Source: Alphaproteobacteria bacterium
Lineage (GTDB): Bacteria > Pseudomonadota > Alphaproteobacteria > Bin95
Assembly: GCA_029978325.1 (NCBI GenBank)
Contig: JAPOJR010000014.1
Location: 1 to 36,879, forward strand
Reading direction: 5' to 3'
DNA: 36,879 nucleotides
Shown: positions 9,448 through 17,187 of the stretch, in pieces
Position numbering within the stretch: position 1 is the first letter of the stretch
Layout: every line of letters starts with the position of its first letter
The notes under the pieces: model-generated
Told to the model about the DNA's origin: nothing
Databases searched by the model: none
The model's input: only the letters and a program-made list of their open reading frames with translations
Program-made: the position numbers and the translations under genes

Positions 9448-10254
9448 TCATTGCGCTGCAATCAGAATCGGGAACTCTTCGCCGGCTAATGGTGCGCCAT
9501 CGGCCAAAGTGACGCCGGGGAAGGGCGGCGAGGTAACGATGCCGGGTTTTCGCCGGAATTGTGCGCCTTCGCCCACAAGGCGGACGGAGAAAGCGCGGCG
9601 TTGGTCGCTTTTGCTGCGGTTCGCCGGTGCGCCGTGCAGGGTGCGGAAGTCGAAGGCGACCGCATCGCCCGGCTCCAGTGCCCAGGCGAGAATGTCGAAC
9701 CCTTCACGGTTTGCTTCGATGTCCGGAATGCTCTCCAGCCCATCGCCCTCGTTGATCGGATTGCCGTTGAAGCGTTGCGGCTGGTACGTCTTGCCCATGC
9801 GGTGCGACCCGGCGACGAACTCCAGCGTCCGTTCGCGCGGCACAGGGTCGAGCGGCAGCCACAGACTGACCGACAACGGGGCGGAGAGGCTGTAGTAGGG
9901 CAGGTCGTGGTGCCAGGGCGTCGGCACATCAGCGTCGGCCTCTTTTACCAAAACATGCTCATGGAACAATTGCACCGAGCGGCTGGCCATAAGATCGCGC
10001 GCGATCCGGGCTACGGGCGAGTTGAAGATGAAATCGCGGTATTCAGGAATGCGCTGCCAGTTGCAATAATCGGTCATGAATCGGCCAGCACCATGGTCGC
10101 CGGTATAGAAGCGTCCGTCCGGTCCGGGGTTGGCGATGTTGAAATCGACGCCTCGCCGCAGCGTATCGACCCATTCGGCGAACACGCCGCGCAGCACCGT
10201 TACGCCGTCGCTCTGGAATTCTGCGATGGTTTCAGCATTGAGTATCGGCATCAT
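9448..10254 (-). CDS. Phytanoyl-CoA dioxygenase (PhyH) family protein
   Basis: This is a non-haem iron, 2-oxoglutarate-dependent dioxygenase of the PhyH family. The 268-residue product has the iron-binding HxD as H115 and D117 in TPWHHDLPY, the distal histidine H207 in FDFRTLHGAPANRS, and Arg residues in the QRRAFSVRLVG strand suited to binding 2-oxoglutarate. The start at 10254 is supported by GAGG eight bases upstream. A longer frame reaching 10425 would run inside the SDR gene. It is the last gene of a five-gene operon and starts 10 bases after the SDR stop. The substrate is unknown. A CoA ester or free acid handled by the operon's acyl-CoA synthetase is an inference. Confidence 0.88.
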   Translation of the reverse strand: MMPILNAETIAEFQSDGVTVLRGVFAEWVDTLRRGVDFNIANPGPDGRFYTGDHGAGRFMTDYCNWQRIPEYRDFIFNSPVARIARDLMASRSVQLFHEHVLVKEADADVPTPWHHDLPYYSLSAPLSVSLWLPLDPVPRERTLEFVAGSHRMGKTYQPQRFNGNPINEGDGLESIPDIEANREGFDILAWALEPGDAVAFDFRTLHGAPANRSKSDQRRAFSVRLVGEGAQFRRKPGIVTSPPFPGVTLADGAPLAGEEFPILIAAQ

Positions 10255-10264
10255 GGTTGGCACC

Positions 10265-11059
10265 TCAATCGCCGGATCGTTTGGCATTGTCTGCACGCAG
10301 CGCCGGCAAGCCCACGCCGGCAGCGCTGAACCCGCCGTCCGCGGCCAGGACCTGGCCGGTGATATAGCTGGCGGCTTCGCTGACGAGAAAGGCGACCGCC
10401 GCGGCAATCTCGCTCTCGCGGCCATACCGGTTCAGCGGGATGGCGTCATGATAGGCTGCCCGGATCTCAGGTGAGTGCACAGCCAGCGCCAGCTTGGTGT
10501 TAACCGGTCCCGGCGCGACCGCGTTGACCCGGACGCCGAGTTCGCAAAGCTCCACCGCCTGTTGCAAGGTCAGATGGGCGAGGGCGGCTTTTGACGTGCC
10601 ATAGGCGACGCGCAGCGTGCTGGCGCGTTGGCCCGAGATCGAGGTGATGTTGACGACGCTGCCTTTGGCCTTGGCCAGCAGGCCGGTAAAGGCCTGGGTC
10701 ATCAGGAACGGGCCGTCGAGATTGGTGGCCATGACCCGACGCCAACTCTCGTACGTGGCGTTTTGGATCGGGCCGAAGTCTGCGACGCCGGCGTTATTGA
10801 CCAGGGCATCGAGACTGCCGAAGGCATCGGCGACCCGTTGGCACGCGTCCTCGACTTGGGCCGGGTCGGAAACATCGGCGACAATCGGCACGACATCGTT
10901 GCGGCCGGCGCTGGCGGATGCCAGTTCCGGGCCATCGATGTCGAGCATGACCACCTGCCAGCCCTGGGCCAGCAGGGCTTCGGTCGTGGCCAGGCCTATG
11001 CCGCGTGCGGCGCCGGTCACCAGGGCGGTTTTTACCCGCCCGTTATGGGTATCATTCAC
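10265..11059 (-). CDS. SDR family NAD(P)-dependent oxidoreductase
   Basis: This classical short-chain dehydrogenase probably oxidises a hydroxyl group or reduces a ketone. TGAARGIG is the nucleotide-binding glycine motif. The acidic MLDIDG after strand 2 favours NAD(H). NNAG, NITSISG (catalytic serine) and YGTSK (catalytic Tyr and Lys) complete the active site. It is about 264 residues. The start is ambiguous: TTG 11065 or GTG 11059. AAGGAG upstream spaces better to the GTG, which I use. It overlaps the acyl-CoA synthetase stop by eight bases and is followed by the PhyH gene, so the three are co-transcribed. The FabG-like fold does not fix the substrate. Confidence 0.88.
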   Translation of the reverse strand: MNDTHNGRVKTALVTGAARGIGLATTEALLAQGWQVVMLDIDGPELASASAGRNDVVPIVADVSDPAQVEDACQRVADAFGSLDALVNNAGVADFGPIQNATYESWRRVMATNLDGPFLMTQAFTGLLAKAKGSVVNITSISGQRASTLRVAYGTSKAALAHLTLQQAVELCELGVRVNAVAPGPVNTKLALAVHSPEIRAAYHDAIPLNRYGRESEIAAAVAFLVSEAASYITGQVLAADGGFSAAGVGLPALRADNAKRSGD

Positions 11060-12689
11060 TCGCAAAACGCTCCTTTGCGTCCGCGCGCAATTCCACTTTT
11101 CGGATTTTGCCGGACGCGGTCATCGGGAAGGCGTCCACAAACACCACGTGGCGCGGAATCTTGAAGCTGGCGACCTTGCCGCGGCACGAACCGATGACGT
11201 CTTCTTCGGTGACCTCCGCGCCCGGCAGCCTCTCGACATAGGCGACGGCCACCTCCGACAACCGCTCGTCGGGGCAGCCGACAACGGCCACCTGGTGCAC
11301 GCCCGGCAGGTCGAGCAGCAGGCCTTCGACCTCCATCGGGTCGACGTTCTCGCCACCGACTTTCAGCATATCCTTGTGACGCCCGAGGAAGCGGAACGCG
11401 CCGTCTGCCCGCCAGACGCAGGTATCGCCGGTCTTGAACCAGCCATCATCCGTATAACTCTCCGCCGTTTCCTTCGGTTTCTTGTAATAGCCCAGCATCA
11501 GGTAACGCCCCCGCACCTGCAGTTCGCCTTCCTGACCAACGCCGCAGAGCTCGCCCGTATCCAGGTTCTGAATGCGCAGTTCGTAATCCAGCGCGGGATA
11601 GCCAGAAGCCTCGTACCGCAATTCCTCACTGTCATCGAGCGACGAAGCGCCGGAGCCCAGCCATATCTCCGTCATGCCATGACCGGACAGCGAGCGGAGC
11701 GGCGCCAAAATTTTCGACGCCCTGCGGTGCACAGGAACAGCACTCAACTGCCCTGCCGCGATAATGCCCGTCCGCAGGGTCGAGATATTGCGCGGCCTGG
11801 CCTCCTGCTCGTTGGTCAGCGCCAGCGCGTGCGCCTCGAACCCGTGCACCAGCGTTCCGCCCTCGCGCTCCACCAGATCCAGCACTTCGCCAGGGTCGAA
11901 TGTCTCTGTCACGATCTGGCACGCGCCCGTCAGAACCGACATCAGCAGACCTTCGGAGAATCCAAAGGCATGGAACAGCGGCAGATAGGACATGATCTTG
12001 TCGTTGATCGTAATGCCCATGCGAAAACCGCGTGCGGCGACATTCCCGATAATATTGTGCGTGTGCATCGCACCTTTCGGAAAACCGGTCGTGCCGGAGG
12101 TGTATTTGATCAGCGCGATATCCGTGGGACTGATGGAATCTGCCCGCTCCGCCAGAGCCTCCGCACTCACATCGGCGGCGGCGCGTTTTGCTCCGCGCCA
12201 GGATTGCGTGCCGGCGTGCTCTGCGTCATCGACGATCAGCACCTTGCGCAGCAGCGGAAATTTCGGGTCGGAAACCTCGTCGCCTGAGTCCGGCAACTTC
12301 ACCACTTCGCGCACCATATCCAGATAGCCGATAGGGCCGCTGGTATTGTGCGTGACCAGAAAGGCGCTGTCTGACTGGCCCAATACATAGTCCAGGTCAT
12401 TGGTGCGGAAGCGGGTGTTGATCGGCACCAGAACCGCGCCGGCTTTCATCAGGCCAAACGCGATAAAGACGAAGTCATCGCTGTTCTGCAGCCAGAGCGC
12501 GACGTGATCCCCTTTCTTCACCCCAGCCGCCATGGCCGCGCGGGCGGCCAGATCGACCTGCTCGGACATTTCGGCGAAGGTGTAGCGCCGGTCCTTGAAA
12601 ATCAGGCCTTCGCGCTCTCCCCAACGACGAGCCGCCTCTGCCGGAAGATCGCCAAAGCGATCCACCTCTTTCCAGCTGTTCATAGACAT
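11052..12689 (-). CDS. AMP-dependent acyl-CoA synthetase (ligase)
   Basis: This member of the acyl-adenylate-forming family activates a carboxylic acid with ATP and joins it to CoA. The protein is 545 residues. The P-loop is YTSGTTGFPKGAMHTH (about 196-211), the A5 region is HGMTEIWLGSG, and the hinge/GD motif is DGWFKTGD. GRHKDMLKVGGENVDPMEVE and the C-terminal catalytic lysine in PMTASGKIRK are intact, so the enzyme looks active. The ATG at 12689 has AGGAG nine bases upstream. It lies 18 bases after the GrdB/PrdB-like gene. The substrate is unknown, and the fold covers fatty, aryl and other acids. Confidence 0.9.
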   Translation of the reverse strand: MSMNSWKEVDRFGDLPAEAARRWGEREGLIFKDRRYTFAEMSEQVDLAARAAMAAGVKKGDHVALWLQNSDDFVFIAFGLMKAGAVLVPINTRFRTNDLDYVLGQSDSAFLVTHNTSGPIGYLDMVREVVKLPDSGDEVSDPKFPLLRKVLIVDDAEHAGTQSWRGAKRAAADVSAEALAERADSISPTDIALIKYTSGTTGFPKGAMHTHNIIGNVAARGFRMGITINDKIMSYLPLFHAFGFSEGLLMSVLTGACQIVTETFDPGEVLDLVEREGGTLVHGFEAHALALTNEQEARPRNISTLRTGIIAAGQLSAVPVHRRASKILAPLRSLSGHGMTEIWLGSGASSLDDSEELRYEASGYPALDYELRIQNLDTGELCGVGQEGELQVRGRYLMLGYYKKPKETAESYTDDGWFKTGDTCVWRADGAFRFLGRHKDMLKVGGENVDPMEVEGLLLDLPGVHQVAVVGCPDERLSEVAVAYVERLPGAEVTEEDVIGSCRGKVASFKIPRHVVFVDAFPMTASGKIRKVELRADAKERFASE

Positions 12690-12707
12690 CGGACAGATCT
12701 CCTTCTG

Positions 12708-13931
12708 CTAATTCTCCGGCAACCGATGCCGCTGCGCCCGCGGCAGCCACTGTGTCTCGCCGATGCGACGGACCAACGGGTCGACGTGGGCAAGGCAGAT
12801 CGGATAGGCCGCCAGCAGCGCCGCGCCCGCCGCCGTCTCACCCCAGAACCAGTCGGCCACCGCCACCGGGCTGGGTTTCGGGCCGGGCTGTGCGGTGATT
12901 GCCGCAGCATACCAGCCGCGGACATCCTCCGCCACATTGCGCAGCGTCCGGGCGGGTTCTGCAAGCCCTGCCGGCAACGCGCCGTCTTCGGCGACAAAGT
13001 TCGCCAGCACCGCCAGCGCTTCCTGAATCGACAACGCGGAAACACCCTCCGCCGCGCGGCCCTGTTGCTCGGCAAGCGCATGCCAGGGTGCGAGAGCCGC
13101 CTGCTCCTCCGCCAGTCGCACGTGCCATTCCGAAATCAGCTCCTGCGGCATTTGCGGGAACGAGACCGGGCAGACCAGCGCGTCGGTCTCCTCCCCGTCC
13201 GGGCCGGGCGGCGCGTCGTCCGGAAAATCCTCCAGCACCGGTCCGCTGGGCCGCTCGAAAAGCGCGAGCAGTGCGCGCAGAACCTCGCGCTGAAAGTCCG
13301 GTGCGTGCGGCGTACCGAATGGCCGCCCCAGCGGGAACGGCACCCAGAGGGCGCGCGGCGGCCGCATCGCCGCCGTGTTCTCCCGCACCAGGCTGATGCC
13401 CGCCGTCGGAATGCCGTGCTGCTCCAGATAATGCCCGACCGCGCTCACGGCGCGGGTGCAGTTTGGTCAGACCGGCACGAGAACGGCGGCGTCTACCTTG
13501 TCCCGTTGCAGCAGGCCGGCAAGCTCCGCCGCTGTCGGTTCGATCTCATGCGGCTCCCAACCGGCGCCGTTCAGGGCGTAATGACAGTCCGCGACACTGC
13601 CGATCTCGCCCGCCTCCGCCAGTTCGCGCAGGCGCTCCAGTGGAAAGACGACGTTGACGTCCTGTTGAAAGCCAGAGCGGTCGAAGTTCACGCTGGAATG
13701 GCTCATCACCAGATCGCGCTCGTCCACATTGCCAGGGATCACCCGATAGCCGGTGTCGCGCAGGTCGAAATTCGGCTGCCCGGAGGGATGGAGGCCCGCG
13801 GTGGTGACGATGGCGACACGGCGCTGCGAGAGTCGCGGGCCGTGCACGAAGGGCTCTCCCGGCAAGGGCTCGCACGCCTTGCCCAGCAGGTGCGCCCGGT
13901 CGATTTCCGGCAGGTCAGTGAGACGGACCAT
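12708..13931 (-). CDS. GrdB/PrdB-like candidate selenoprotein with in-frame TGA (Sec155)
   Basis: This resembles the selenoprotein B family of glycine/sarcosine/betaine and D-proline reductases. One frame runs from ATG 13931 to the stop at 12708, broken only by TGA at 13467-13469. Read as selenocysteine it gives 407 residues with VPV-U155-PNC158, a UxxC redox motif. Family features lie on both sides: VNVVFPLERLRELAEAGEIG before it, and GHYLEQHGIPTAGISLVREN then PPRALWVPFPLGRPFG after it. Continuous homology across the TGA argues against random decay. A hairpin directly downstream fits a bacterial SECIS. Residues from about 240 to 407 form an extra helical-looking part I do not recognise. No pyruvoyl GrdE/PrdA-type partner is present. 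The alternative is a nonsense mutation or a sequencing error in a Cys codon. Confidence 0.8.
13432..13460 (-). promoter_or_regulatory. SECIS-like hairpin downstream of the in-frame TGA
   Basis: On the coding (minus) strand, CCGCGC and GCGCGG form a perfect 6-bp stem closing a CGTGA loop. Below it, after an internal loop, TGC (13460-13458) pairs with GCA (13434-13432). The apical loop (13449-13445) begins 17 bases after the TGA and has G as its second base. Bacterial SECIS elements are known as short hairpins inside the coding region, with the apical loop about 16-37 bases after UGA and a G in the first two loop positions, so the geometry fits. Use by SelB is inferred, and a hairpin this size can arise by chance in G+C-rich DNA. 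Confidence 0.6.
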
Positions 13932-13934
13932 GGC

Positions 13935-14855
13935 CTAATGCCCCGCCGCCGGAGCGACATCTTCCATGAACGCCCGCACCGCATCCAGACGGCCGGGCAC
14001 GCCGCCGCGCGCCACGGGGTCCAGCAACAGGTGGCTGATGCCGATCTCGCGGCAGGCGGCGATGGTTTCCAGCATCTTGTCTTTTGAGCCGGCAATCGAC
14101 TTCGCCGCCGGCATCGCCTCCGCCGGGTCCAGATAGATGCGCAGCGACAAGGAGAGTTCCGAGGGATCACGCCCGATGGCCTCGCACTCGCGCCGCACCT
14201 GGTCCCAGGCGTGAGAGACTTCGCCCCGCGGCTGGAAGGCGGCGTGGAAGGCCTGGCCGTATTTCGCCGTCCGCCGGAACGCCACCGGCGTCGAGCCACC
14301 CACCCAGATTGGGAAGGGCGACTGCACCGGCTTCGGCTCGAACCCTACGCGCGGGAACTGATAGAACTCGCCGTGGAAGGAGGGTTCCTTATCGGTGAAC
14401 AGGTGGTGGAAGATCTGCAACTGCTCGTCCGAACGCTTGCCGCGCTTGTCCCACGGCATGCCAAGCACCGCCGCCTCCTCCGCCATCCAGCCGACACCGA
14501 CGCCCAGGATCGCGCGGCCGTCGGACATGACGTCCAGGCTGGCGATCTGCTTCGCCGTCTGCACGGGCATGCGGTAGGGCAGGATCAGAACCGTGGTGCC
14601 GAGGCGCAGTTTCTCTGTACAACCGGCGACAAAGGTCAGCGTGCTGATCGGGTCGAGCCAGGCCATATCCGGCGAGGGCTGGAAAGAGCCGTCATCGGTG
14701 TAGGGGTATTTCGACTCGATATCCGCCGGCCAGCAGACATGATCCGAGACCCAGCCGGAATGACACCCCAGCCGCTCAATCTCCTGGGCAAAGCCCATCA
14801 GCGTTTTGCGGTCGACCTGCCGGCCCAGATGCGGCAGGTGAACTCCCCATTGCAT
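13935..14855 (-). CDS. LLM class flavin-dependent oxidoreductase (luciferase-like)
   Basis: This is a bacterial-luciferase-like TIM-barrel enzyme using FMN or F420, likely a monooxygenase or dehydrogenase. The 306-residue sequence has the family start MQWGVHLPHLGRQVDRKTL, then LRLGTTVLILPYRMPVQTAKQIASLD, GVGVGWMAEEAAVLGMPWDKRG and FEPKPVQSPFPIWVGGSTP, which resemble the TIGR03619-type F420-dependent subgroup. The cofactor cannot be decided from the sequence alone. GAGGAAAA lies eight bases before the ATG. It is the first gene of the minus-strand operon, and the GrdB/PrdB-like ATG begins three bases after its stop. Its promoter should lie in 14856-14997. Confidence 0.88.
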   Translation of the reverse strand: MQWGVHLPHLGRQVDRKTLMGFAQEIERLGCHSGWVSDHVCWPADIESKYPYTDDGSFQPSPDMAWLDPISTLTFVAGCTEKLRLGTTVLILPYRMPVQTAKQIASLDVMSDGRAILGVGVGWMAEEAAVLGMPWDKRGKRSDEQLQIFHHLFTDKEPSFHGEFYQFPRVGFEPKPVQSPFPIWVGGSTPVAFRRTAKYGQAFHAAFQPRGEVSHAWDQVRRECEAIGRDPSELSLSLRIYLDPAEAMPAAKSIAGSKDKMLETIAACREIGISHLLLDPVARGGVPGRLDAVRAFMEDVAPAAGH

Positions 14856-14997
14856 GGCGTTTTCCTCGGCGATTTCGTTATTGGTGCTGCTTCAGGATCG
14901 GGCATAGCGCCCATATGTCAAGGGCGTCACGGTGCTATCGACGGCGTGCATATTTCCTGGCAAAGCACGCGTGAACCCTCGTATTTGCAAGGCTGAG

Positions 14998-15360
14998 ATG
15001 TTTCTTTCGCTCTCCTGGCCCATGCTGGCCCCCGTGGTATTGCTGTCGCTTTCGAACGTGTTCATGACGTTTGCCTGGTACGGCCACCTGAAATTTCCGA
15101 ACCAGGCGCTTTGGCTGGTCATCGTCGCCAGTTGGGGGCTGGCGTTCTTCGAATACTGCCTGGCAGTACCGGCCAACCGTATCGGTCATCAGGTCTGGAG
15201 CACTGCCGAGTTGAAGACGATGCAGGAGGTGATCACGCTGACGGTGTTCTGCGCCTTCTCCGTACTGTACCTGCAAGAATCGTTGACCTGGAACCACCTG
15301 GTTGGTTTCGTCCTGATCGCGGCCGGCGCGGCGGTCGTCTTTCTCGCCCCGATCCGTTGA
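14998..15360 (+). CDS. DMT superfamily inner-membrane protein (DUF486/COG3169)
   Basis: This small hydrophobic protein has four predicted membrane segments (about residues 3-23, 30-52, 70-90 and 98-118). PMLAPVVLLSLSNVFMTFAWYGHLK, FEYCLAVPANRIG and LKTMQEVITLTVF are the signature blocks of the DUF486 family, whose function is not established. The ATG at 14998 gives 120 residues, the usual family length. An in-frame ATG at 14932 would add 22 residues without membrane character. It lies divergent to the LLM operon. The RES-domain gene starts 10 bases after its stop. Confidence 0.85.
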   Translation: MFLSLSWPMLAPVVLLSLSNVFMTFAWYGHLKFPNQALWLVIVASWGLAFFEYCLAVPANRIGHQVWSTAELKTMQEVITLTVFCAFSVLYLQESLTWNHLVGFVLIAAGAAVVFLAPIR

Positions 15361-15370
15361 GGGCATGGGT

Positions 15371-15877
15371 ATGACGACCGGACCAGCCATTACATCGCGG
15401 CAAGGCACGCCTTATGTGAGGGTGAGCGGCCTGTTTTACCGAGCTCTGGACCGGCGATTTCTGCATCGAGCACTGGCAGGGTCGTCCAAGCCGGGACGCT
15501 ATTCCCGACCTGACCAGCCAACCTTGTACATGAGCGCCACCGAAGCGGGTGTGGCAGCGGCGATGCAGGCGCACTCCGGGCCAGATACTCCTGAGCGGGC
15601 ACTGGCGGTGCTGCAGGTGGAGGCCGCGGATATTCTGGACCTGCGCAATGAGGCGGCCTGTCATGCGCTGGGTGTCGATTTGGCCGATGCGTTGGCGCCC
15701 TGGCAGGAGGTCGTCAAGGCTGGCGGTGAGCCTCGCTCTTGGCAAGTTGCGGATCACCTGCGCGCGCTTGGCGCTAATGGTCTTATCGATCCTTCCCGTA
15801 CTGCGCCGGGGCTCTGGCATCTGGTGCTGTTCGAATGGAACCTGCCCGGTCGTCCGGTGGTGCGGTTGGTGGGCTGA
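15371..15877 (+). CDS. RES-domain protein
   Basis: RES-domain proteins include toxins that destroy NAD+ by phosphorolysis. The 168-residue product has the family pattern: Arg in FYRALDRRF, PGRYSRPDQPTLYMSATEAG with the conserved glutamate, LGVDLADALAPWQEVVKAGG, and LIDPSRTAPGLWHLVLF with the conserved serine. I chose ATG 15371 over ATG 15365 because TGAGGG (15358-15363) is correctly spaced only to the former. Known RES toxins pair with an upstream Xre/DUF2384 antitoxin, and none is present here. It instead follows the DUF486 gene, so this is an orphan whose NAD-degrading activity is unproven. Confidence 0.75.
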   Translation: MTTGPAITSRQGTPYVRVSGLFYRALDRRFLHRALAGSSKPGRYSRPDQPTLYMSATEAGVAAAMQAHSGPDTPERALAVLQVEAADILDLRNEAACHALGVDLADALAPWQEVVKAGGEPRSWQVADHLRALGANGLIDPSRTAPGLWHLVLFEWNLPGRPVVRLVG

Positions 15878-15958
15878 GCCTCTCGGGGGATTGCGCCGCT
15901 GCTGCAACCTGCAATACTCGCCGGCAACACAGAGCAATTCACGAGGAGATCAAACGCC

Positions 15959-17116
15959 ATGCAGTCGGGTCGGGTCGCTTTTGGGCGGATGGATGCGGTC
16001 AGTTTCGGTAAGCCAATGGACCAAGCCATAGCCGAGGAGGTCCAGCGGATCGGGGCCGAGCGTGTGTTCCTGATGGTGAGCGGTACGCTGAACCGCGAAA
16101 CTGATGAGATCGAGAAACTGCGCCGCGCCCTGGGTAACAAGGTGGTGGGCGAGTTTGACAAGATGCGCCCGCATACGCCGCGCGGCGACGTGATTGCGGC
16201 GGCAGCTATGGCGCGCGAGGCGAAAGCCGATTTGATCGTGACGTTCGGCGGTGGCTCGTTGACCGATGGGGCGAAGGCCGTGTCGCTCTGCCTGGCCAAC
16301 GACATTACTACGCCGGAAGGCATGGATATTTTGCGGAGCAATGCGGACGGCAGCCTGCCGGACGTGAAACCGCCGACTGTCCGCCAAATCAGCATTCCCA
16401 CCACGCTCTCCGGCGGTGAGTTCAGCCACGTCTCCGGCGTCACCGACGAGCGCACGCGCGTGAAGGAGTTGTTCCGCCACCCGGATATCATGCCAATGGC
16501 GGTGATCCTCGATCCCGCGCCGACCGTCCACACGCCGGAATGGTTGTTCCTTTCCACCGGCATCCGCGCCGTCGACCATTGCGCCGAGGGCGTTTGCGCC
16601 AATGAGGCCAACCCGTTCAGCGATGCGCAGGCGCTGAAGGGCCTTTCTCTGCTGACCAGCGGCCTGACGCGGGTCAAGGCGAATCCGGACGATATCGAAG
16701 CCCGGCTCGATTGCCTGATGGGCACCTGGATGTCGATGGCGCCACTGGCCAGCGGCGTGCCGATGGGGGCCAGTCACGGCATCGGCTATGTGCTGGGTGC
16801 GGTGCATGACGTGCCGCACGGCCATACCTCCTGCATCATGCTGCCCTATGTCATGCGCTGGAATAAGAGTGTGAACGGCGCGCGGCAGGAGCTGGTGGCG
16901 GCTGCCATGGGCTGCGCCGGCGAGGATGCGGGCGACGCGCTCGACCGCTTCATCGGCGGCCTGGGCATGCCCCGGACCTTGAGCGCCGTCGATGTAAAGC
17001 CAGAGCATTTCGACCGCATTTCGAAACAGGCCATGGGCACACCCTGGGTCCCACGCAACCCGCGCAAGATCGATGGTCCGGCGGAGGTGTTGGAGATTCT
17101 GGAACTGGCCAAGTAA
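15959..17116 (+). CDS. Iron-containing alcohol dehydrogenase / maleylacetate reductase-like enzyme
   Basis: This group III dehydrogenase fold is usually NAD(P)-dependent with an iron site. The 385-residue sequence has GGGSLTDGAKA (97-107) for cofactor binding and IPTTLSGGEFSHVSG. The C-terminal domain has GIRAVDHCAEG, MGASHGIGYVLGAVHDVPHGHTS and CIMLPYVMRWN. H207, H273 and H287 match three metal ligands, but the position equal to the first Asp ligand is Arg203. Maleylacetate reductases also vary there and can work without iron, so a reductase of that kind is possible. AGGAG precedes the ATG at 15959 with good spacing. Confidence 0.85.
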   Translation: MQSGRVAFGRMDAVSFGKPMDQAIAEEVQRIGAERVFLMVSGTLNRETDEIEKLRRALGNKVVGEFDKMRPHTPRGDVIAAAAMAREAKADLIVTFGGGSLTDGAKAVSLCLANDITTPEGMDILRSNADGSLPDVKPPTVRQISIPTTLSGGEFSHVSGVTDERTRVKELFRHPDIMPMAVILDPAPTVHTPEWLFLSTGIRAVDHCAEGVCANEANPFSDAQALKGLSLLTSGLTRVKANPDDIEARLDCLMGTWMSMAPLASGVPMGASHGIGYVLGAVHDVPHGHTSCIMLPYVMRWNKSVNGARQELVAAAMGCAGEDAGDALDRFIGGLGMPRTLSAVDVKPEHFDRISKQAMGTPWVPRNPRKIDGPAEVLEILELAK

Positions 17117-17187
17117 CAGCGCGCTGTTGCCATAGGCTACGCGAATTCTGGTAGACTGGCGGCGTTAGGCAAAGACGGAGGTGTACG

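Noticed and set aside
10617..12287. Plus-strand open frame of 556 codons
   Set aside because: It is antisense to the SDR and acyl-CoA synthetase genes, whose catalytic motifs are complete. The translated antisense has no recognisable domain.
13467..13469. TGA as an ordinary stop separating two small genes or marking a pseudogene
   Set aside because: Homology is continuous in the same frame across the TGA, the downstream part has no start of its own supported by a ribosome binding site, and a SECIS-like hairpin follows. I kept this as the stated alternative only.
12504..14087. Plus-strand open frame of 527 codons across the selenoprotein region
   Set aside because: It is antisense to the GrdB/PrdB-like and LLM genes, Arg/His-rich and without motifs. 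I considered whether it might be the real gene, but the minus-strand frame carries the family homology.
17117..17187. Possible promoter (TTGCCA, TAGACT) before the 2OG oxygenase gene
   Set aside because: The 19-base spacing and weak boxes are not convincing; read-through from the upstream gene is equally possible.
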